DNA of 64,000 nucleotides from CAYLUN01 sp964386865 (GCA_964386865.1 CAYLUN010000002.1:124001-188000); one strand, 5' to 3'; counted from the first letter of the stretch, positions 41,996 to 52,247 are shown. Made by a program: numbers and translations. The notes: generated from the sequence alone by a model not told the origin.

Positions 41996-43486
41996 ATGTC
42001 TATGCTTTTGACGAGCGACAAATTTGGTGAGGCTGGTCCATCCGATGCGCCGCGCGAGCACTGCGGCGTGGTGGCGGTATGCGGCGTTGAGAATGCGGCG
42101 ACCGCGCTCTATAATGGCCTTTTCGCCCTGCAGCACCGCGGTCAGGAAGGCGCCGGGATGGTGGTCAGCGACGGCAAGATCATGCACTTCTGCAAGGGAA
42201 TGGGGCTGGTCAGCGAGGTTTTCACGGGCGACTTCACGGAGCACCTGCCGGGCAAGATCGGGATCGGGCACGTGCGGTACTCGACGACCGGCGCCTCGCG
42301 CTCGGCCAACGTGCAGCCGTTTCTGGCCGAGTGCCGCGACGGTATGTGGGCGATCGCGCACAACGGCAACATCGTGAACGCCGGCGAACTGCGCGACCGC
42401 TACCAGAAGCAGGGCGCGATCTTCCAGACGACGACGGACAGCGAGATCCTGCTGCACCAGCTGGCCGACCCGGCCTACTTCAGCGCGCAGGACCGCATCC
42501 GCAAGGCGCTGGTCGAGCTGCGCGGGTCGTTCGCCTTCGTGATCGCGCGGCCGAACTGCATTTACGCGGCGCGCGACCCGTGGGGCATTCGGCCGCTGTC
42601 GATCGGCAAGCTCGGGAAGGGCTACGTGGTCGCCAGCGAGACCTGCGCCTTGCGCCAGACCGGGGCCGAGTACCTGCGCGACGTCAACCCCGGCGAGCTG
42701 GTGAAGCTGGACGAAAACGGCGTCAAGAGCCTGCGCTTCGGGGACGTGCCCGTGTCGGGCTACGGACAGTGCGTGTTCGAGCACATCTATTTCGCGCGGC
42801 CCGACAGCCACGTCTTCGGGCAGAGCGTCTACCTGGTCCGCTCGGCCATCGGCCGGCGGCTGGCCGACGAGCACCCGGTGGAGGCCGACGTGGTGGTGCC
42901 GATCCCGGACAGCGGCGTGCTGGCGGCCCTCGGCTACTCGCACGGCAGCGGCATCCCCTTCGAGATGGGCTTCATCCGCAACCACTACATCGGGCGCACT
43001 TTCATCATGCCCACGCAGCGCTCGCGCAAGAGCAGCGTGGACCTCAAGCTCGCGGTCGTGCCCGAGGTGGTCGAAGGCAAGCGCGTGGTGCTGGTGGACG
43101 ACTCGATCATCCGGGGCACGACGATCCAACGGCGCGTCGACATGCTGCGGCGGGCGGGGGCCAAGGAGGTGCACGTGCGCATCTCGTGCCCGCCGACGCG
43201 CCACCCCTGCTTCTTCGGCATCGACTTCCCCGAGGCCGGCGAGCTGGTCGCGACGGGACGCACCGTGGATCAGATCTGCAAGCTGTGCGGCGCGGACTCG
43301 GTGGGGTACCTGAGCATCGAGGGGCTGAAGGCGGTGCTGAATAGCCCGCAGCATTTCTGTTACGGCTGCTTCGTGGGGCGCTACGCGTGCTCGACCGATC
43401 ACGTGGTCAACAAGCACGCCCTCGAGCGGAACGGGCCTGAGAATTTGGAAGACCGCCATCACCGGTATGGCGTGATGATGCAGTAG
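41996..43486 (+). CDS. purF: Amidophosphoribosyltransferase
   Basis: The ATG at 41996 (AGGAG 10 nt upstream) gives 496 residues; the in-frame ATG at 41978 overlaps that ribosome site. A 22-residue propeptide precedes the catalytic Cys23 (E-H-C-G-V-V), as in the B. subtilis-type enzyme. The class II glutaminase domain is followed by a phosphoribosyltransferase domain with the PRPP loop V-L-V-D-D-S-I-I-R-G-T-T. Late cysteines (H-P-C-F-F, F-C-Y-G-C-F) fit the 4Fe-4S site of this subtype. It makes 5-phosphoribosylamine, the first committed step of purine synthesis. gltB follows after 13 nt. Confidence 0.96.
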   Translation: MSMLLTSDKFGEAGPSDAPREHCGVVAVCGVENAATALYNGLFALQHRGQEGAGMVVSDGKIMHFCKGMGLVSEVFTGDFTEHLPGKIGIGHVRYSTTGASRSANVQPFLAECRDGMWAIAHNGNIVNAGELRDRYQKQGAIFQTTTDSEILLHQLADPAYFSAQDRIRKALVELRGSFAFVIARPNCIYAARDPWGIRPLSIGKLGKGYVVASETCALRQTGAEYLRDVNPGELVKLDENGVKSLRFGDVPVSGYGQCVFEHIYFARPDSHVFGQSVYLVRSAIGRRLADEHPVEADVVVPIPDSGVLAALGYSHGSGIPFEMGFIRNHYIGRTFIMPTQRSRKSSVDLKLAVVPEVVEGKRVVLVDDSIIRGTTIQRRVDMLRRAGAKEVHVRISCPPTRHPCFFGIDFPEAGELVATGRTVDQICKLCGADSVGYLSIEGLKAVLNSPQHFCYGCFVGRYACSTDHVVNKHALERNGPENLEDRHHRYGVMMQ

Positions 43487-43499
43487 AAGTTGGACGACT

Positions 43500-46400
43500 A
43501 TGAAAATGAGCGAAGCGAGCAACTACCCGGATCGGCAGGGTCTGTACGATCCGTCTTTTGAGCGAGATGCGTGCGGCGTCGGAATGGTGTGCAGCCTGAA
43601 GGGCGAGAAGACGCACGACATCGTGGCCAAGGCCCTTCAGGTGCTGAGCAACCTGGAGCACCGCGGCGCGACGGGGTACGACCCCGAGACGGGCGACGGC
43701 GCCGGCATTCTGATTCAGCTTCCCGACGCGTTCTTCAAGTCGGTCGTCCAAGGCCTTCCCGCGGCGGGCGAATACGGCGTGGGCATGGCCTTTCTGCCGC
43801 AGAACGCCGCGAGCCGGGCGGCGTGCGAGAAGATTCTGGAGAAGCACCTGAAGGCCGAAGGGCTGGCGGTTCTCTCGTGGCGCGACGTGCCGGTTCAGCC
43901 GGAGGCGATCGGCGAGCTCGGTCGCGGCACGATGCCTTTCATCCGGCAGGTCTTCGTGGGCCGCGGGTCGATCGCGGCGGAGCGCTTGGACCGCCACCTG
44001 TTCATCGCCCGCAAGCTGGCCGAGAACGAGGTTCGCAGCGGCGCGCTTGAAGGCCGCGGCCAGTTCTACCTGCCCAGCCTGTCGTCGAAGCTGATCGTGT
44101 ACAAGGGGCTGATGCGCTCGTTCCGCGTGTCGGAGTTCTACGGCGACCTCACTAGCCCGCTGCTGGTCTCCGCGCTGGCGCTGGTCCACCAGCGCTACAG
44201 CACCAACACCTTCCCGGCCTGGCCGCTGGCCCAGCCCTTCCGCTTTATCAGCCACAACGGCGAAATCAACACGCTGCGCGGCAATCTAAACTGGATGAAG
44301 GCCCGCCAGGGCCTGCTGGAGTCCGAGCTGCTCGGCACCGGCCTGGAGCGGCTCTTTCCGATCCTCACCGAGGGCGCGAGCGACTCGGCGATCTTGGACA
44401 ACGCGATTGAGCTGCTCTACCACGCGGGGCGCAGCCTGCCGCACGCGATCCTCATGCTCATCCCCGAGGCGTGGAACCACCACGCCGAGATGAGCCCGGA
44501 AAAGAAGGCCTTCTACGAGTACCACGCCTGCGCGATGGAGCCGTGGGACGGCCCGGCCTCGATCCCGTTCACCGATGGCCAGGTGATCGGCGCGGTGCTC
44601 GACCGCAACGGCCTGCGCCCGTCGCGCTACACGGTGACGAAGGACGGGCTCGTCGTGCTCGCCTCCGAGACGGGCGTGTTGGAGATCGATCCGTCCAACA
44701 TCGTCCGCAAGGGGCGCCTTCAGCCCGGCCGCATGTTCTTGGTCGACACCCAGCAGGGGCGCATCGTGGACGACGAGGAGATCAAGGCGCAGCTCAGCGG
44801 CCGCCAGCCGTACGCGCAGTGGCTGCAGCAGAACCTGATGGCCCTCGACGCGCTGCCGGATGCCGCCGGCGACGCGCGCCTCGCGCTGGCGGGCGACGCC
44901 CTCGCGGCGCGGCAGCGACTCTTCGGCTACAGCGTCGAAGACCTGAAGATCACGCTGGCGCCGATGGGGCGCTCGGGCATCGAGCCCACGGGCTCCATGG
45001 GAAACGACGTGCCGCTCGCCGTGCTCTCCACCCGCGCCCGGCTCTTCTTCGACTACTTCCACCAGCTGTTCGCCCAGGTCACCAACCCGCCGCTCGACGC
45101 GATCCGCGAGGAGCTGGTGACCTCGCTCGTCTCCTACCTTGGCAAGCAGGGAAACCTCCTCGCCGAAACGCCCGAGCTGTGCCGCCTCCTGCGCGTGAAG
45201 CAGCCGCTGATCACGGAGGCCGAGCTGCTCCGCATCGAAAAGGCGGAGAACGCGGTGATCCGCAGCGTGACCTTGCCGACGCTCTTTCAGGTCGGGGGGG
45301 ACGGCGCGGCGCTCAAGGCCGCGCTGAGCGGGCTGTGCGCGCAGGCGGAGCGGGCCGTGGCGCAGGGCAAGACGTTCCTGATTCTCTCAGACCGCGAGGC
45401 GAGCCCGGAGCGGGCGCCGATCCCGTCGCTGCTGGCGGTGTCCGCCGTGCACCAGCACCTGGTGCGCCAGCAGGTGCGCGCGCAGGTCGCGCTGGTGGTG
45501 GACGCCGGCGACCCGCGCGAGGTGCACCACTTCTCCTCGCTTCTGGGCTTCGGCGCGGACGTCGTCTGCCCGTACCTGGCCTACGCGACGCTGCGCGATC
45601 TGTGCCTGCGCAAGCTCTACATCGAGGACGAGCCGGAAGAGGCCGTCGCGCACTACATCAAGGCGGTCAATAAGGGCCTGCTCAAGGTGATGTCGAAGAT
45701 GGGCATCTCGACGCTGCAGAGCTACCGCGGCGCGCAGATCTACGAGATCGTCGGGCTCAACAGCGAGGTCACCGGCGCCTACTTCACGGGGACGGTTTCG
45801 CGCGTCGAGGGCGTCGGGCTGGAGCAGCTCGCCGAAGAGGCGCTGCGGTGCCACGCGGACGGCTTTCAGGCGCCCGTGCCCGGCACGCCGGACCTGCCGC
45901 CGGGCGGCATCTACCAGTGGCGGCGCGACGGCGAGGTGCACCTGTACAACCCCGCCACCATCGCGCTCCTGCAGCAGGCGGTGCAGAAGGGCGACGAGGA
46001 GGCGTTCCGCCAGTACGTGGACCGCCTCTGCGGCGACCAGGCCGACCTGTACACGCTGCGCGGGCTGTTTAGGCTCAGGAAAGCGGCGCAGCCCGTGCCG
46101 CTCGACGAGGTCGAGCCGTGGACGGCGATCGTGAAGCGGTTCAAGACCGGCGCGATGTCGTACGGGTCGATCAGCCGCCAGGCGCACGAGACGCTGGCGA
46201 TCGCGATGAACCGCATCGGCGGGAGCAGCAACAGCGGCGAGGGCGGCGAGGCCTCCGAGCGCTTCCGCCCCGACCCCGCCGGCAACTGGCGGATCAGCAT
46301 GATCAAGCAGGTGGCCTCCGGGCGGTTCGGCGTGACGAGCCACTACCTGGTGAACGCCCGCGAGCTGCAGATCAAGATGGCGCAGGGCGCGAAGCCCGGC

Positions 46401-48029
46401 GAGGGAGGACAGCTGCCGGCCGAGAAGGTCTTTCCGTGGATCGCCGCGACGCGCATGTCGACGCCGTACGTGCAGCTGATCTCGCCGCCCCCGCACCACG
46501 ACATCTACTCGATCGAGGATCTGGCTCAGCTGATCCACGACCTCAAGAACGCCAACCCCGACGCGCGGATCAGCGTGAAGCTGGTCTCCGAGGCCGGCGT
46601 GGGCACGGTGGCGGCGGGCGTGGCGAAGGGCAAGGCTGACCTCATCCTCATCAGCGGCTGGGACGGCGGCACGGGCGCCTCGCCGATGACGGCCGTGAAG
46701 CACGCGGGCCTGCCGTGGGAGCTGGGGCTGGCCGAGGCGCACCAGACGCTGCTGATCAACAAGCTGCGCAGCCGCGTGCGGCTCGAGTGCGACGGCAAGC
46801 TGATGTGCGGGCGCGACGTCGCGGTCGCCTGCCTGCTGGGCGCCGAGGAGTTCGGCTTCGCGACGGCGCCGCTCGTGGCGCTGGGCTGCGTGATGATGCG
46901 CGTGTGCCACCTCAACACCTGCCCGCAAGGCATCGCGACGCAGGACCCTCGCCTGAGCCAGAAGTTTTCCGGCAAGCCCGAGTACGTCGTGAACTTCATG
47001 AAGTACATCGCGGAGGACTTCCGCCGCGTGATGGCTGAGATGGGGTTCCGCACCGTGGACGAAATGGTCGGCCGCACCGACCTGCTCGAGATGGAGCCGG
47101 CGATCCGGCACTGGAAGGCCAAAGGGCTGGACTACTCGTCGATCCTGAAGACCGTTCCGTCCGAGCCGGAGGAGCGACGCTGCACGCAGGCGCAGGACCA
47201 TGGCATCGCCGACACGCTCGACCGCCGGCTGATCCAGATGGCCGAGCCCGCGCTCGAGGGCGGCCAGAAGGTCAAGCTGAGCGTCGATATCCGCAACGTC
47301 AACCGCACGCTCGGCACGATGCTGAGCAGCGTGATCTCCAAGAAGTACGGGGCGGTCGGACTGCCCGAGGACACGGTGCACATCGCGTGCAGAGGGTCCT
47401 GCGGCCAGAGCTTCGGCGCCTTCGGCGCGCGCGGCCTGACGCTGGCGGTCGAGGGCGACGCGAACGACTATTTCGGCAAGGGCCTGTCGGGCGGAAAGCT
47501 GATCCTCTACCCGCCGGCGAAGGCCTCGTACGTGGCGGAGGAGAACATCATCGTCGGCAACGTGGCGCTGTACGGCGCGACGCAGGGCGAAGCGTATATC
47601 CGCGGCATCGCGGGCGAGCGCTTCTGCGTGCGTAACAGCGGCGTGAGCGCGGTGGTCGAGGGCGTGGGCGACCACGGGTGCGAGTACATGACCGGCGGGC
47701 GCGTGGTGGTGCTGGGCGCGACGGGGCGCAACTTCGCGGCCGGTATGAGCGGCGGCATCGCCTACGTGCTGGACGAGAGCGGCGTGTTCGCCGAGAAGCG
47801 CTGCAACAGCGAGATGGTCGACCTCGAGGAGCTGTGCGACCACAAGGAGACCGAGGCGGTGCTGGAGCTGATTGCGCGGCACCACGCGTACACGGGGAGC
47901 CCGGTGGCCAAGCGCGTGATCAACCAGTGGTATCAGCTGCGAGCCAAGTTTGTCAAGGTGATGCCGCGCGACTACAAGCGCGCGCTCGCCCGCCTGCAGC
48001 GCGAGGAGATGGGCGCGGAGATGGAATAG
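43500..48029 (+). CDS. gltB: Glutamate synthase large subunit
   Basis: A protein of 1509 residues. After a short propeptide the class II amidotransferase begins at Cys25 (D-A-C-G-V-G-M-V). Next come a central domain, the FMN-binding synthase barrel (F-K-T-G-A-M-S-Y-G-S-I-S, G-G-S-S-N-S-G-E-G-G), the 3Fe-4S loop C-H-L-N-T-C-P-x-G-I-A-T-Q, and the C-terminal GXGXG beta-helix (~1250-1480). It converts glutamine plus 2-oxoglutarate to two glutamates, closing the GS-GOGAT cycle. It is paired with gltD 40 nt downstream. Confidence 0.98.
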   Translation: MKMSEASNYPDRQGLYDPSFERDACGVGMVCSLKGEKTHDIVAKALQVLSNLEHRGATGYDPETGDGAGILIQLPDAFFKSVVQGLPAAGEYGVGMAFLPQNAASRAACEKILEKHLKAEGLAVLSWRDVPVQPEAIGELGRGTMPFIRQVFVGRGSIAAERLDRHLFIARKLAENEVRSGALEGRGQFYLPSLSSKLIVYKGLMRSFRVSEFYGDLTSPLLVSALALVHQRYSTNTFPAWPLAQPFRFISHNGEINTLRGNLNWMKARQGLLESELLGTGLERLFPILTEGASDSAILDNAIELLYHAGRSLPHAILMLIPEAWNHHAEMSPEKKAFYEYHACAMEPWDGPASIPFTDGQVIGAVLDRNGLRPSRYTVTKDGLVVLASETGVLEIDPSNIVRKGRLQPGRMFLVDTQQGRIVDDEEIKAQLSGRQPYAQWLQQNLMALDALPDAAGDARLALAGDALAARQRLFGYSVEDLKITLAPMGRSGIEPTGSMGNDVPLAVLSTRARLFFDYFHQLFAQVTNPPLDAIREELVTSLVSYLGKQGNLLAETPELCRLLRVKQPLITEAELLRIEKAENAVIRSVTLPTLFQVGGDGAALKAALSGLCAQAERAVAQGKTFLILSDREASPERAPIPSLLAVSAVHQHLVRQQVRAQVALVVDAGDPREVHHFSSLLGFGADVVCPYLAYATLRDLCLRKLYIEDEPEEAVAHYIKAVNKGLLKVMSKMGISTLQSYRGAQIYEIVGLNSEVTGAYFTGTVSRVEGVGLEQLAEEALRCHADGFQAPVPGTPDLPPGGIYQWRRDGEVHLYNPATIALLQQAVQKGDEEAFRQYVDRLCGDQADLYTLRGLFRLRKAAQPVPLDEVEPWTAIVKRFKTGAMSYGSISRQAHETLAIAMNRIGGSSNSGEGGEASERFRPDPAGNWRISMIKQVASGRFGVTSHYLVNARELQIKMAQGAKPGEGGQLPAEKVFPWIAATRMSTPYVQLISPPPHHDIYSIEDLAQLIHDLKNANPDARISVKLVSEAGVGTVAAGVAKGKADLILISGWDGGTGASPMTAVKHAGLPWELGLAEAHQTLLINKLRSRVRLECDGKLMCGRDVAVACLLGAEEFGFATAPLVALGCVMMRVCHLNTCPQGIATQDPRLSQKFSGKPEYVVNFMKYIAEDFRRVMAEMGFRTVDEMVGRTDLLEMEPAIRHWKAKGLDYSSILKTVPSEPEERRCTQAQDHGIADTLDRRLIQMAEPALEGGQKVKLSVDIRNVNRTLGTMLSSVISKKYGAVGLPEDTVHIACRGSCGQSFGAFGARGLTLAVEGDANDYFGKGLSGGKLILYPPAKASYVAEENIIVGNVALYGATQGEAYIRGIAGERFCVRNSGVSAVVEGVGDHGCEYMTGGRVVVLGATGRNFAAGMSGGIAYVLDESGVFAEKRCNSEMVDLEELCDHKETEAVLELIARHHAYTGSPVAKRVINQWYQLRAKFVKVMPRDYKRALARLQREEMGAEME

Positions 48030-48069
48030 CGGAGGGGCGGGCCTCTGCGCCGCCCGAAGGAGAGCGTTT

Positions 48070-49539
48070 ATGGGCAAGATCACAGGTTTCATGGAGTATG
48101 ACCGGGAGACCCCCAAGCCCCGGCCGGTCGAGGAGCGGCTCAAGGACTTCAAAGAGGTCTACGAGCCGATGGACGAGCGGAAGATCATCCAGCAGGCCGC
48201 GCGCTGCATGGACTGCGGCGTTCCGTTCTGCCACAGCGGTTGCCCGCTGGGCAACCTGGTTCCGGAGTGGAACGACCTGGTCTACCGCGGCCAGTGGGAG
48301 AAGGCCTGGGGGCGGCTTGAGGCGACGAACAACTTCCCGGAGTTCACCGGCCGTCTCTGCCCGGCGCTGTGCGAGGAGTCCTGCGTGCTCGGCATACACG
48401 AGGCGCCCACGGCCATCGAGCTCATCGAAAAGTCGATCATCGAGTACGCCTTCAGCCACGGGCTGGTGAAGCCGGTGCTGCCCGCCGCGCGCACGGGCAA
48501 GCGCGTCGCGGTCGTCGGCTCCGGCCCGGCGGGCCTGGCGGCGGCCCAGCAGCTCAACCGCGCGGGCCACGCCGTGACGGTCTTCGAGAAGAACGAAAAG
48601 CCCGGCGGCCTGCTGCGCTATGGCATTCCCGACTTCAAGCTGGAGAAGTGGGTGATCGACCGCCGGCTGGAGGTTATGGCGGCCGAGGGCGTGAGTTTCG
48701 TGACGAACACCGACCCCGCGCAGGAAGCGCTCAAGGAGTTTGACGCGGTGGTGCTGGCCACGGGCTCCGGGCGTCCGCGCGACCTGCCGATTCCCGGGCG
48801 GCAGCTGACGGGCATCCACTTCGCGCTGGACTACCTGATGCAGCAGAACCGCATGCTCGGCGCGAAGGCTGACGGCTCGCAGGAGTGGGGCAAGATCAAC
48901 GCCAAAGGCAAGAGCGTGATCGTAATCGGCGGCGGCGACACGGGCAGCGACTGCGTCGGCACGGCGCTGCGGCAGGGGGCCGACGCGGTGCACAGCTTTG
49001 AGGTGATGCCCATGCCACCCAAGGCGCGCACGGAGGATCAGCCGTGGCCGTTCTGGCCGATGAAGCTGCGCACGAGCAGCTCGCACAAGGAGGGCGGCGA
49101 CCGCTTCTGGAGCATACTCACCAAAGAGTTCAAGGGCTACGGCGGTCATGTGCGGTCGCTGACGACGGTCAACGTCGAGTGGACGAAGCCGGCGAAGCGG
49201 AGCGAGCGCCCGCAGTTGCGCGAGAACCCCAACACGACGCAGGAGTGGCATGCGGATTTGGTTCTGCTGGCGCTGGGGTTCCTGGGGCCGGAGACCGACG
49301 GCGTCATCGCGCGGCTCGGCGTCGCGGTCGACGAGCGCAGCAACATCAAGGTGGGCCGCGACTACCAGACGAACGTGCCGGGCGTGTTCGCCGCGGGCGA
49401 CTCGCGGCGCGGGCAGTCGCTCATCGTTTGGGCCATCGCCGAAGGGCGCGACTGCGCGGCGGCAGTCGACCTGTGGCTGATGGGCGCGACCAGCCTGCCG
49501 AGGCGCGAAGGACTGGATTTGACGGCGGTTAAACGATAG
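48070..49539 (+). CDS. gltD: Glutamate synthase small subunit
   Basis: A protein of 489 residues. The N-terminal Fe-S region has C-M-D-C-G-V-P-F-C and C-P-A-L-C-E-E-S-C. The FAD fold starts at V-A-V-V-G-S-G-P-A-G-L-A and the NAD(P)H fold at V-I-V-I-G-G-G-D-T-G-S-D. It passes electrons from NADPH to GltB. The start at 48070 has GGAGAG upstream. A GC hairpin lies just after its stop, before pyrG. Confidence 0.97.
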   Translation: MGKITGFMEYDRETPKPRPVEERLKDFKEVYEPMDERKIIQQAARCMDCGVPFCHSGCPLGNLVPEWNDLVYRGQWEKAWGRLEATNNFPEFTGRLCPALCEESCVLGIHEAPTAIELIEKSIIEYAFSHGLVKPVLPAARTGKRVAVVGSGPAGLAAAQQLNRAGHAVTVFEKNEKPGGLLRYGIPDFKLEKWVIDRRLEVMAAEGVSFVTNTDPAQEALKEFDAVVLATGSGRPRDLPIPGRQLTGIHFALDYLMQQNRMLGAKADGSQEWGKINAKGKSVIVIGGGDTGSDCVGTALRQGADAVHSFEVMPMPPKARTEDQPWPFWPMKLRTSSSHKEGGDRFWSILTKEFKGYGGHVRSLTTVNVEWTKPAKRSERPQLRENPNTTQEWHADLVLLALGFLGPETDGVIARLGVAVDERSNIKVGRDYQTNVPGVFAAGDSRRGQSLIVWAIAEGRDCAAAVDLWLMGATSLPRREGLDLTAVKR

Positions 49540-49557
49540 GGCACGGTGCGCCGTGCC
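49540..49557 (+). other. Hairpin between gltD and pyrG
   Basis: A perfect 7-bp stem GGCACGG / CCGTGCC with a TGCG loop, immediately after the gltD stop and 16 nt before the pyrG start. There is no T run, so it is not a standard terminator. It might act in mRNA processing or attenuation of pyrG. Confidence 0.5.
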
Positions 49558-49572
49558 TGCACAGGGGGTCAT

Positions 49573-51177
49573 ATGAGCTGTAAACATATCTTTGTGACGG
49601 GCGGTGTGGTTTCGTCACTCGGCAAGGGGCTGACGGCGGCGTCGATCGGGCTGCTGCTCAAGAAGCGCGGCTACCGGATCCGCATGCAGAAACTGGATCC
49701 TTATCTGAACGTGGATCCGGGCACCATGTCGCCCTATCAGCACGGCGAGGTGTACGTGACGGAGGACGGGCGCGAGACGGATTTGGATCTCGGGCACTAC
49801 GAGCGGTTCACCGGGATACCCTGCGACCAGCACAGCAACTACACGACCGGGCGCATCTACAGCAACGTGATCGCCCGCGAGCGCGCGGGCGGCTACCTCG
49901 GCAAGACGGTGCAGGTGATTCCGCACGTGACCGACGAGATCAAGCGGGCGATCCGCGAGATCGAGGACGAGGAGACCGACATCGCCATCACCGAGATTGG
50001 CGGCACGGCGGGCGACATCGAGTCGCAGCCGTACCTGGAGGCGATCCGCCAGTACCACCACGAGCTGGGGCCCGGCAACAGCTTGTTCATCCACCTGACG
50101 CTCGTGCCCTACATCCGCGCCGCCGGCGAGATGAAGACTAAGCCCTCACAGCAGTCGGTCGGCATCCTGCGTTCTATCGGCATTGTTCCCGAGCTGCTGA
50201 TCTGCCGCTGCGAGCGTCCCTTTGCGGCCGAACACCGCGCCAAGCTGGCGCTGTTCTGCGGCGTCCGCCCGGAGCACGTCATCGAAGAGTGCGACGTTGC
50301 CAACTCGATCTACGAGGTGCCGATCGACCTCTCGAAGCAGCAGGTCGATGAGAAGATACTCAAGATGCTGGACCTGCCGGTGCGCGAGCTGGACATGACC
50401 GAGTGGAACCAGATGCTGGACAGCCTGATTCGCCCGCCGAACGGCGAGGTGGAGATCGCGGTCGTCGGCAAGTACATCAGCCTGCGGGACTCCTACAAGA
50501 GCATTTACGAGGCGCTCACGCACGGCGCGATCGCTTCGGGGGTCAAGTTGAACATCCGCATGCTGGAGTCCGAGGAAATCGAGCAGGTGGGGGCCGAGGC
50601 GAAGCTGAAGGGCGTTCACGGGGTGCTGGTGCCGGGCGGCTTCGGCATCCGGGGCGTCGAGGGCAAGATCGAGGCGATCCGCTACGCTCGCGAGAACAAG
50701 ATCCCGTTCTTCGGCATCTGCCTGGGCATGCAGTGTGCGGTTATCGAGTTCGCCCGCCACATGTGCGGGCTGGGCGAGGCCAACAGCACCGAGCTGGCCC
50801 CCGGCACGCCGCACCCGGTGATCTCGCTGCTGGACAACCAGCGTGGCGTCACCGATATGGGCGGAACCATGCGGCTCGGCGCGTATCCATGTAACCTGGC
50901 CGCCGGCACGCACGCGGCTTTGGCCTACGGCGAAAGCCTGATCCGCGAGCGCCACCGCCACCGCTACGAGTTCAACTTGGGGTATCGGGAGGCGCTGGAG
51001 GCGGGCGGAATGATCCTGGCCGGCTCGTCGCCGGACGGCAAGCTGGTTGAGGTCATCGAGCTGAAGGGGCACCCGTGGTTCGTGGCCTGCCAGTATCATC
51101 CGGAGTTCAAGTCCACACCGGTGTCGCCGCATCCGCTGTTCGCGGCCTTTGTCAAGGCCTCGGCGGAGAACCGCTGA
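49573..51177 (+). CDS. pyrG: CTP synthase
   Basis: A protein of 534 residues from the ATG at 49573. The synthetase domain (~1-268) has K-H-I-F-V-T-G-G-V-V-S-S-L-G-K-G. The C-terminal class I amidotransferase has the nucleophile in F-F-G-I-C-L-G-M-Q-C and the His-Glu pair in Y-H-P-E-F. It converts UTP to CTP with glutamine as nitrogen donor. It is the third gene after purF in the same direction. Confidence 0.98.
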   Translation: MSCKHIFVTGGVVSSLGKGLTAASIGLLLKKRGYRIRMQKLDPYLNVDPGTMSPYQHGEVYVTEDGRETDLDLGHYERFTGIPCDQHSNYTTGRIYSNVIARERAGGYLGKTVQVIPHVTDEIKRAIREIEDEETDIAITEIGGTAGDIESQPYLEAIRQYHHELGPGNSLFIHLTLVPYIRAAGEMKTKPSQQSVGILRSIGIVPELLICRCERPFAAEHRAKLALFCGVRPEHVIEECDVANSIYEVPIDLSKQQVDEKILKMLDLPVRELDMTEWNQMLDSLIRPPNGEVEIAVVGKYISLRDSYKSIYEALTHGAIASGVKLNIRMLESEEIEQVGAEAKLKGVHGVLVPGGFGIRGVEGKIEAIRYARENKIPFFGICLGMQCAVIEFARHMCGLGEANSTELAPGTPHPVISLLDNQRGVTDMGGTMRLGAYPCNLAAGTHAALAYGESLIRERHRHRYEFNLGYREALEAGGMILAGSSPDGKLVEVIELKGHPWFVACQYHPEFKSTPVSPHPLFAAFVKASAENR

Positions 51178-51273
51178 AAGGCGTTGCCAGAAAAGTGACT
51201 TTTTTGTCGAATGCGATCTGTATATCCGGCGCCGATTCGGTAGAATAGCCGTCACAAAGAGGAGTTACTGGCT

Positions 51274-52179
51274 ATGACATACGATAAGAACCATGCGTTG
51301 CTTGAGAGTTCGATACCGGGTTTGAAGGCGCCGCGCCGCGGAAAGGTGCGCGACCTGTATGACTTAGGCGACCAACTGCTGCTGGTGGCGACGGACCGCA
51401 TCAGCGCCTTCGACGTGGTGATGCCGAACGGCATCCCCGACAAGGGTCGCATCCTGAACAGCCTCAGCGTGTTCTGGTTCGGCCTCCTGCGCGGGATGCC
51501 CAACCACCTGATCACCGCCGACGTCGATGAGTATCCGGCCTCGCTGCAAGGCGTGAAAGAGGATTTGCGGGGCCGCTCGATGCTGGTGAAGAAGGTGTCG
51601 ATCGTGCCCTTCGAGTGCATCGTCCGCGGCTACCTGACCGGCTCCGGCTGGAAGGAGTATCAGAAAAGCCGCACGGTCAACTCGCAGCCGCTGCGCGAGG
51701 GGTACCAGAACGGCTCGAAGCTGGACGCCGTGCTCTTTACGCCGAGCACCAAGGCGGAGCTGGGCGAGCACGACCTTCCGGTGACGCTGGCCGAGCTGGC
51801 CGCCGCCCTGGGCTCGGAGCGGGCGCAGGAGCTGGCCGAGGCGTCGGTCCGCTGTTACTCGCTGGCGGCCGACCACGCGGCGAAGAACGGCGTCATCATC
51901 GCGGACACCAAGTTCGAGTTTGGCTCCGACGAGGCCGGGCGGCTGGTGCTCGCGGACGAGGTTCTGACGCCGGACTCCAGCCGCTTCTGGCCGCAGGAGA
52001 GCTATGTCGTCGGCAGCAATCCGCCGAGCCTCGACAAGCAGTATGTCCGCGACTGGCTCGACAGCGTGCGGTTCAACCACCAGCCGCCGGCGCCGGCGCT
52101 GCCCGATGAGGTCGTCGCCAAGACGCGCGCGAAGTACGCTGAAGCGTTCGAAAAACTGACCAAGAGGCGGTTTGTCTAG
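51274..52179 (+). CDS. purC: Phosphoribosylaminoimidazole-succinocarboxamide synthase
   Basis: A protein of 301 residues, the longer SAICAR synthase type. Motifs visible are R-G-K-V-R-D-L-Y-D-L (nucleotide loop), R-I-S-A-F-D-V-V-M, V-R-G-Y-L-T-G-S-G-W and D-T-K-F-E-F-G. It joins aspartate to CAIR in purine synthesis. A TAGAAT at 51241-51246 and a TTGTCG at 51204-51209 lie in the 96-bp gap upstream. GAGGAG precedes the start. Confidence 0.97.
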   Translation: MTYDKNHALLESSIPGLKAPRRGKVRDLYDLGDQLLLVATDRISAFDVVMPNGIPDKGRILNSLSVFWFGLLRGMPNHLITADVDEYPASLQGVKEDLRGRSMLVKKVSIVPFECIVRGYLTGSGWKEYQKSRTVNSQPLREGYQNGSKLDAVLFTPSTKAELGEHDLPVTLAELAAALGSERAQELAEASVRCYSLAADHAAKNGVIIADTKFEFGSDEAGRLVLADEVLTPDSSRFWPQESYVVGSNPPSLDKQYVRDWLDSVRFNHQPPAPALPDEVVAKTRAKYAEAFEKLTKRRFV

Positions 52180-52196
52180 TCAGGCTTTTGCACGGC

Positions 52197-52247
52197 CCCC
52201 TGTGGCAGGGGCGCCCCGCCCATGAAGCACGGGCAAGTTGCCCGTGC
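52197..52247. repeat. Cluster of three palindromes (REP-like) between purC and the NifA-type regulator
   Basis: CCCCTG-TGG-CAGGGG (52197-52211), GGGGCGCCCC (52208-52217) and the perfect 21-nt palindrome GCACGGGCAA-G-TTGCCCGTGC (52227-52247) follow one another. They may end the purC transcript or form a dispersed element; a related hairpin lies at 37009-37027. Confidence 0.6.

Noticed and set aside
45387..48152. A 921-codon minus-strand frame opposite gltB
   Set aside because: It is a shadow of the synthase domain of gltB; Arg/His/Leu-rich low-complexity translation.
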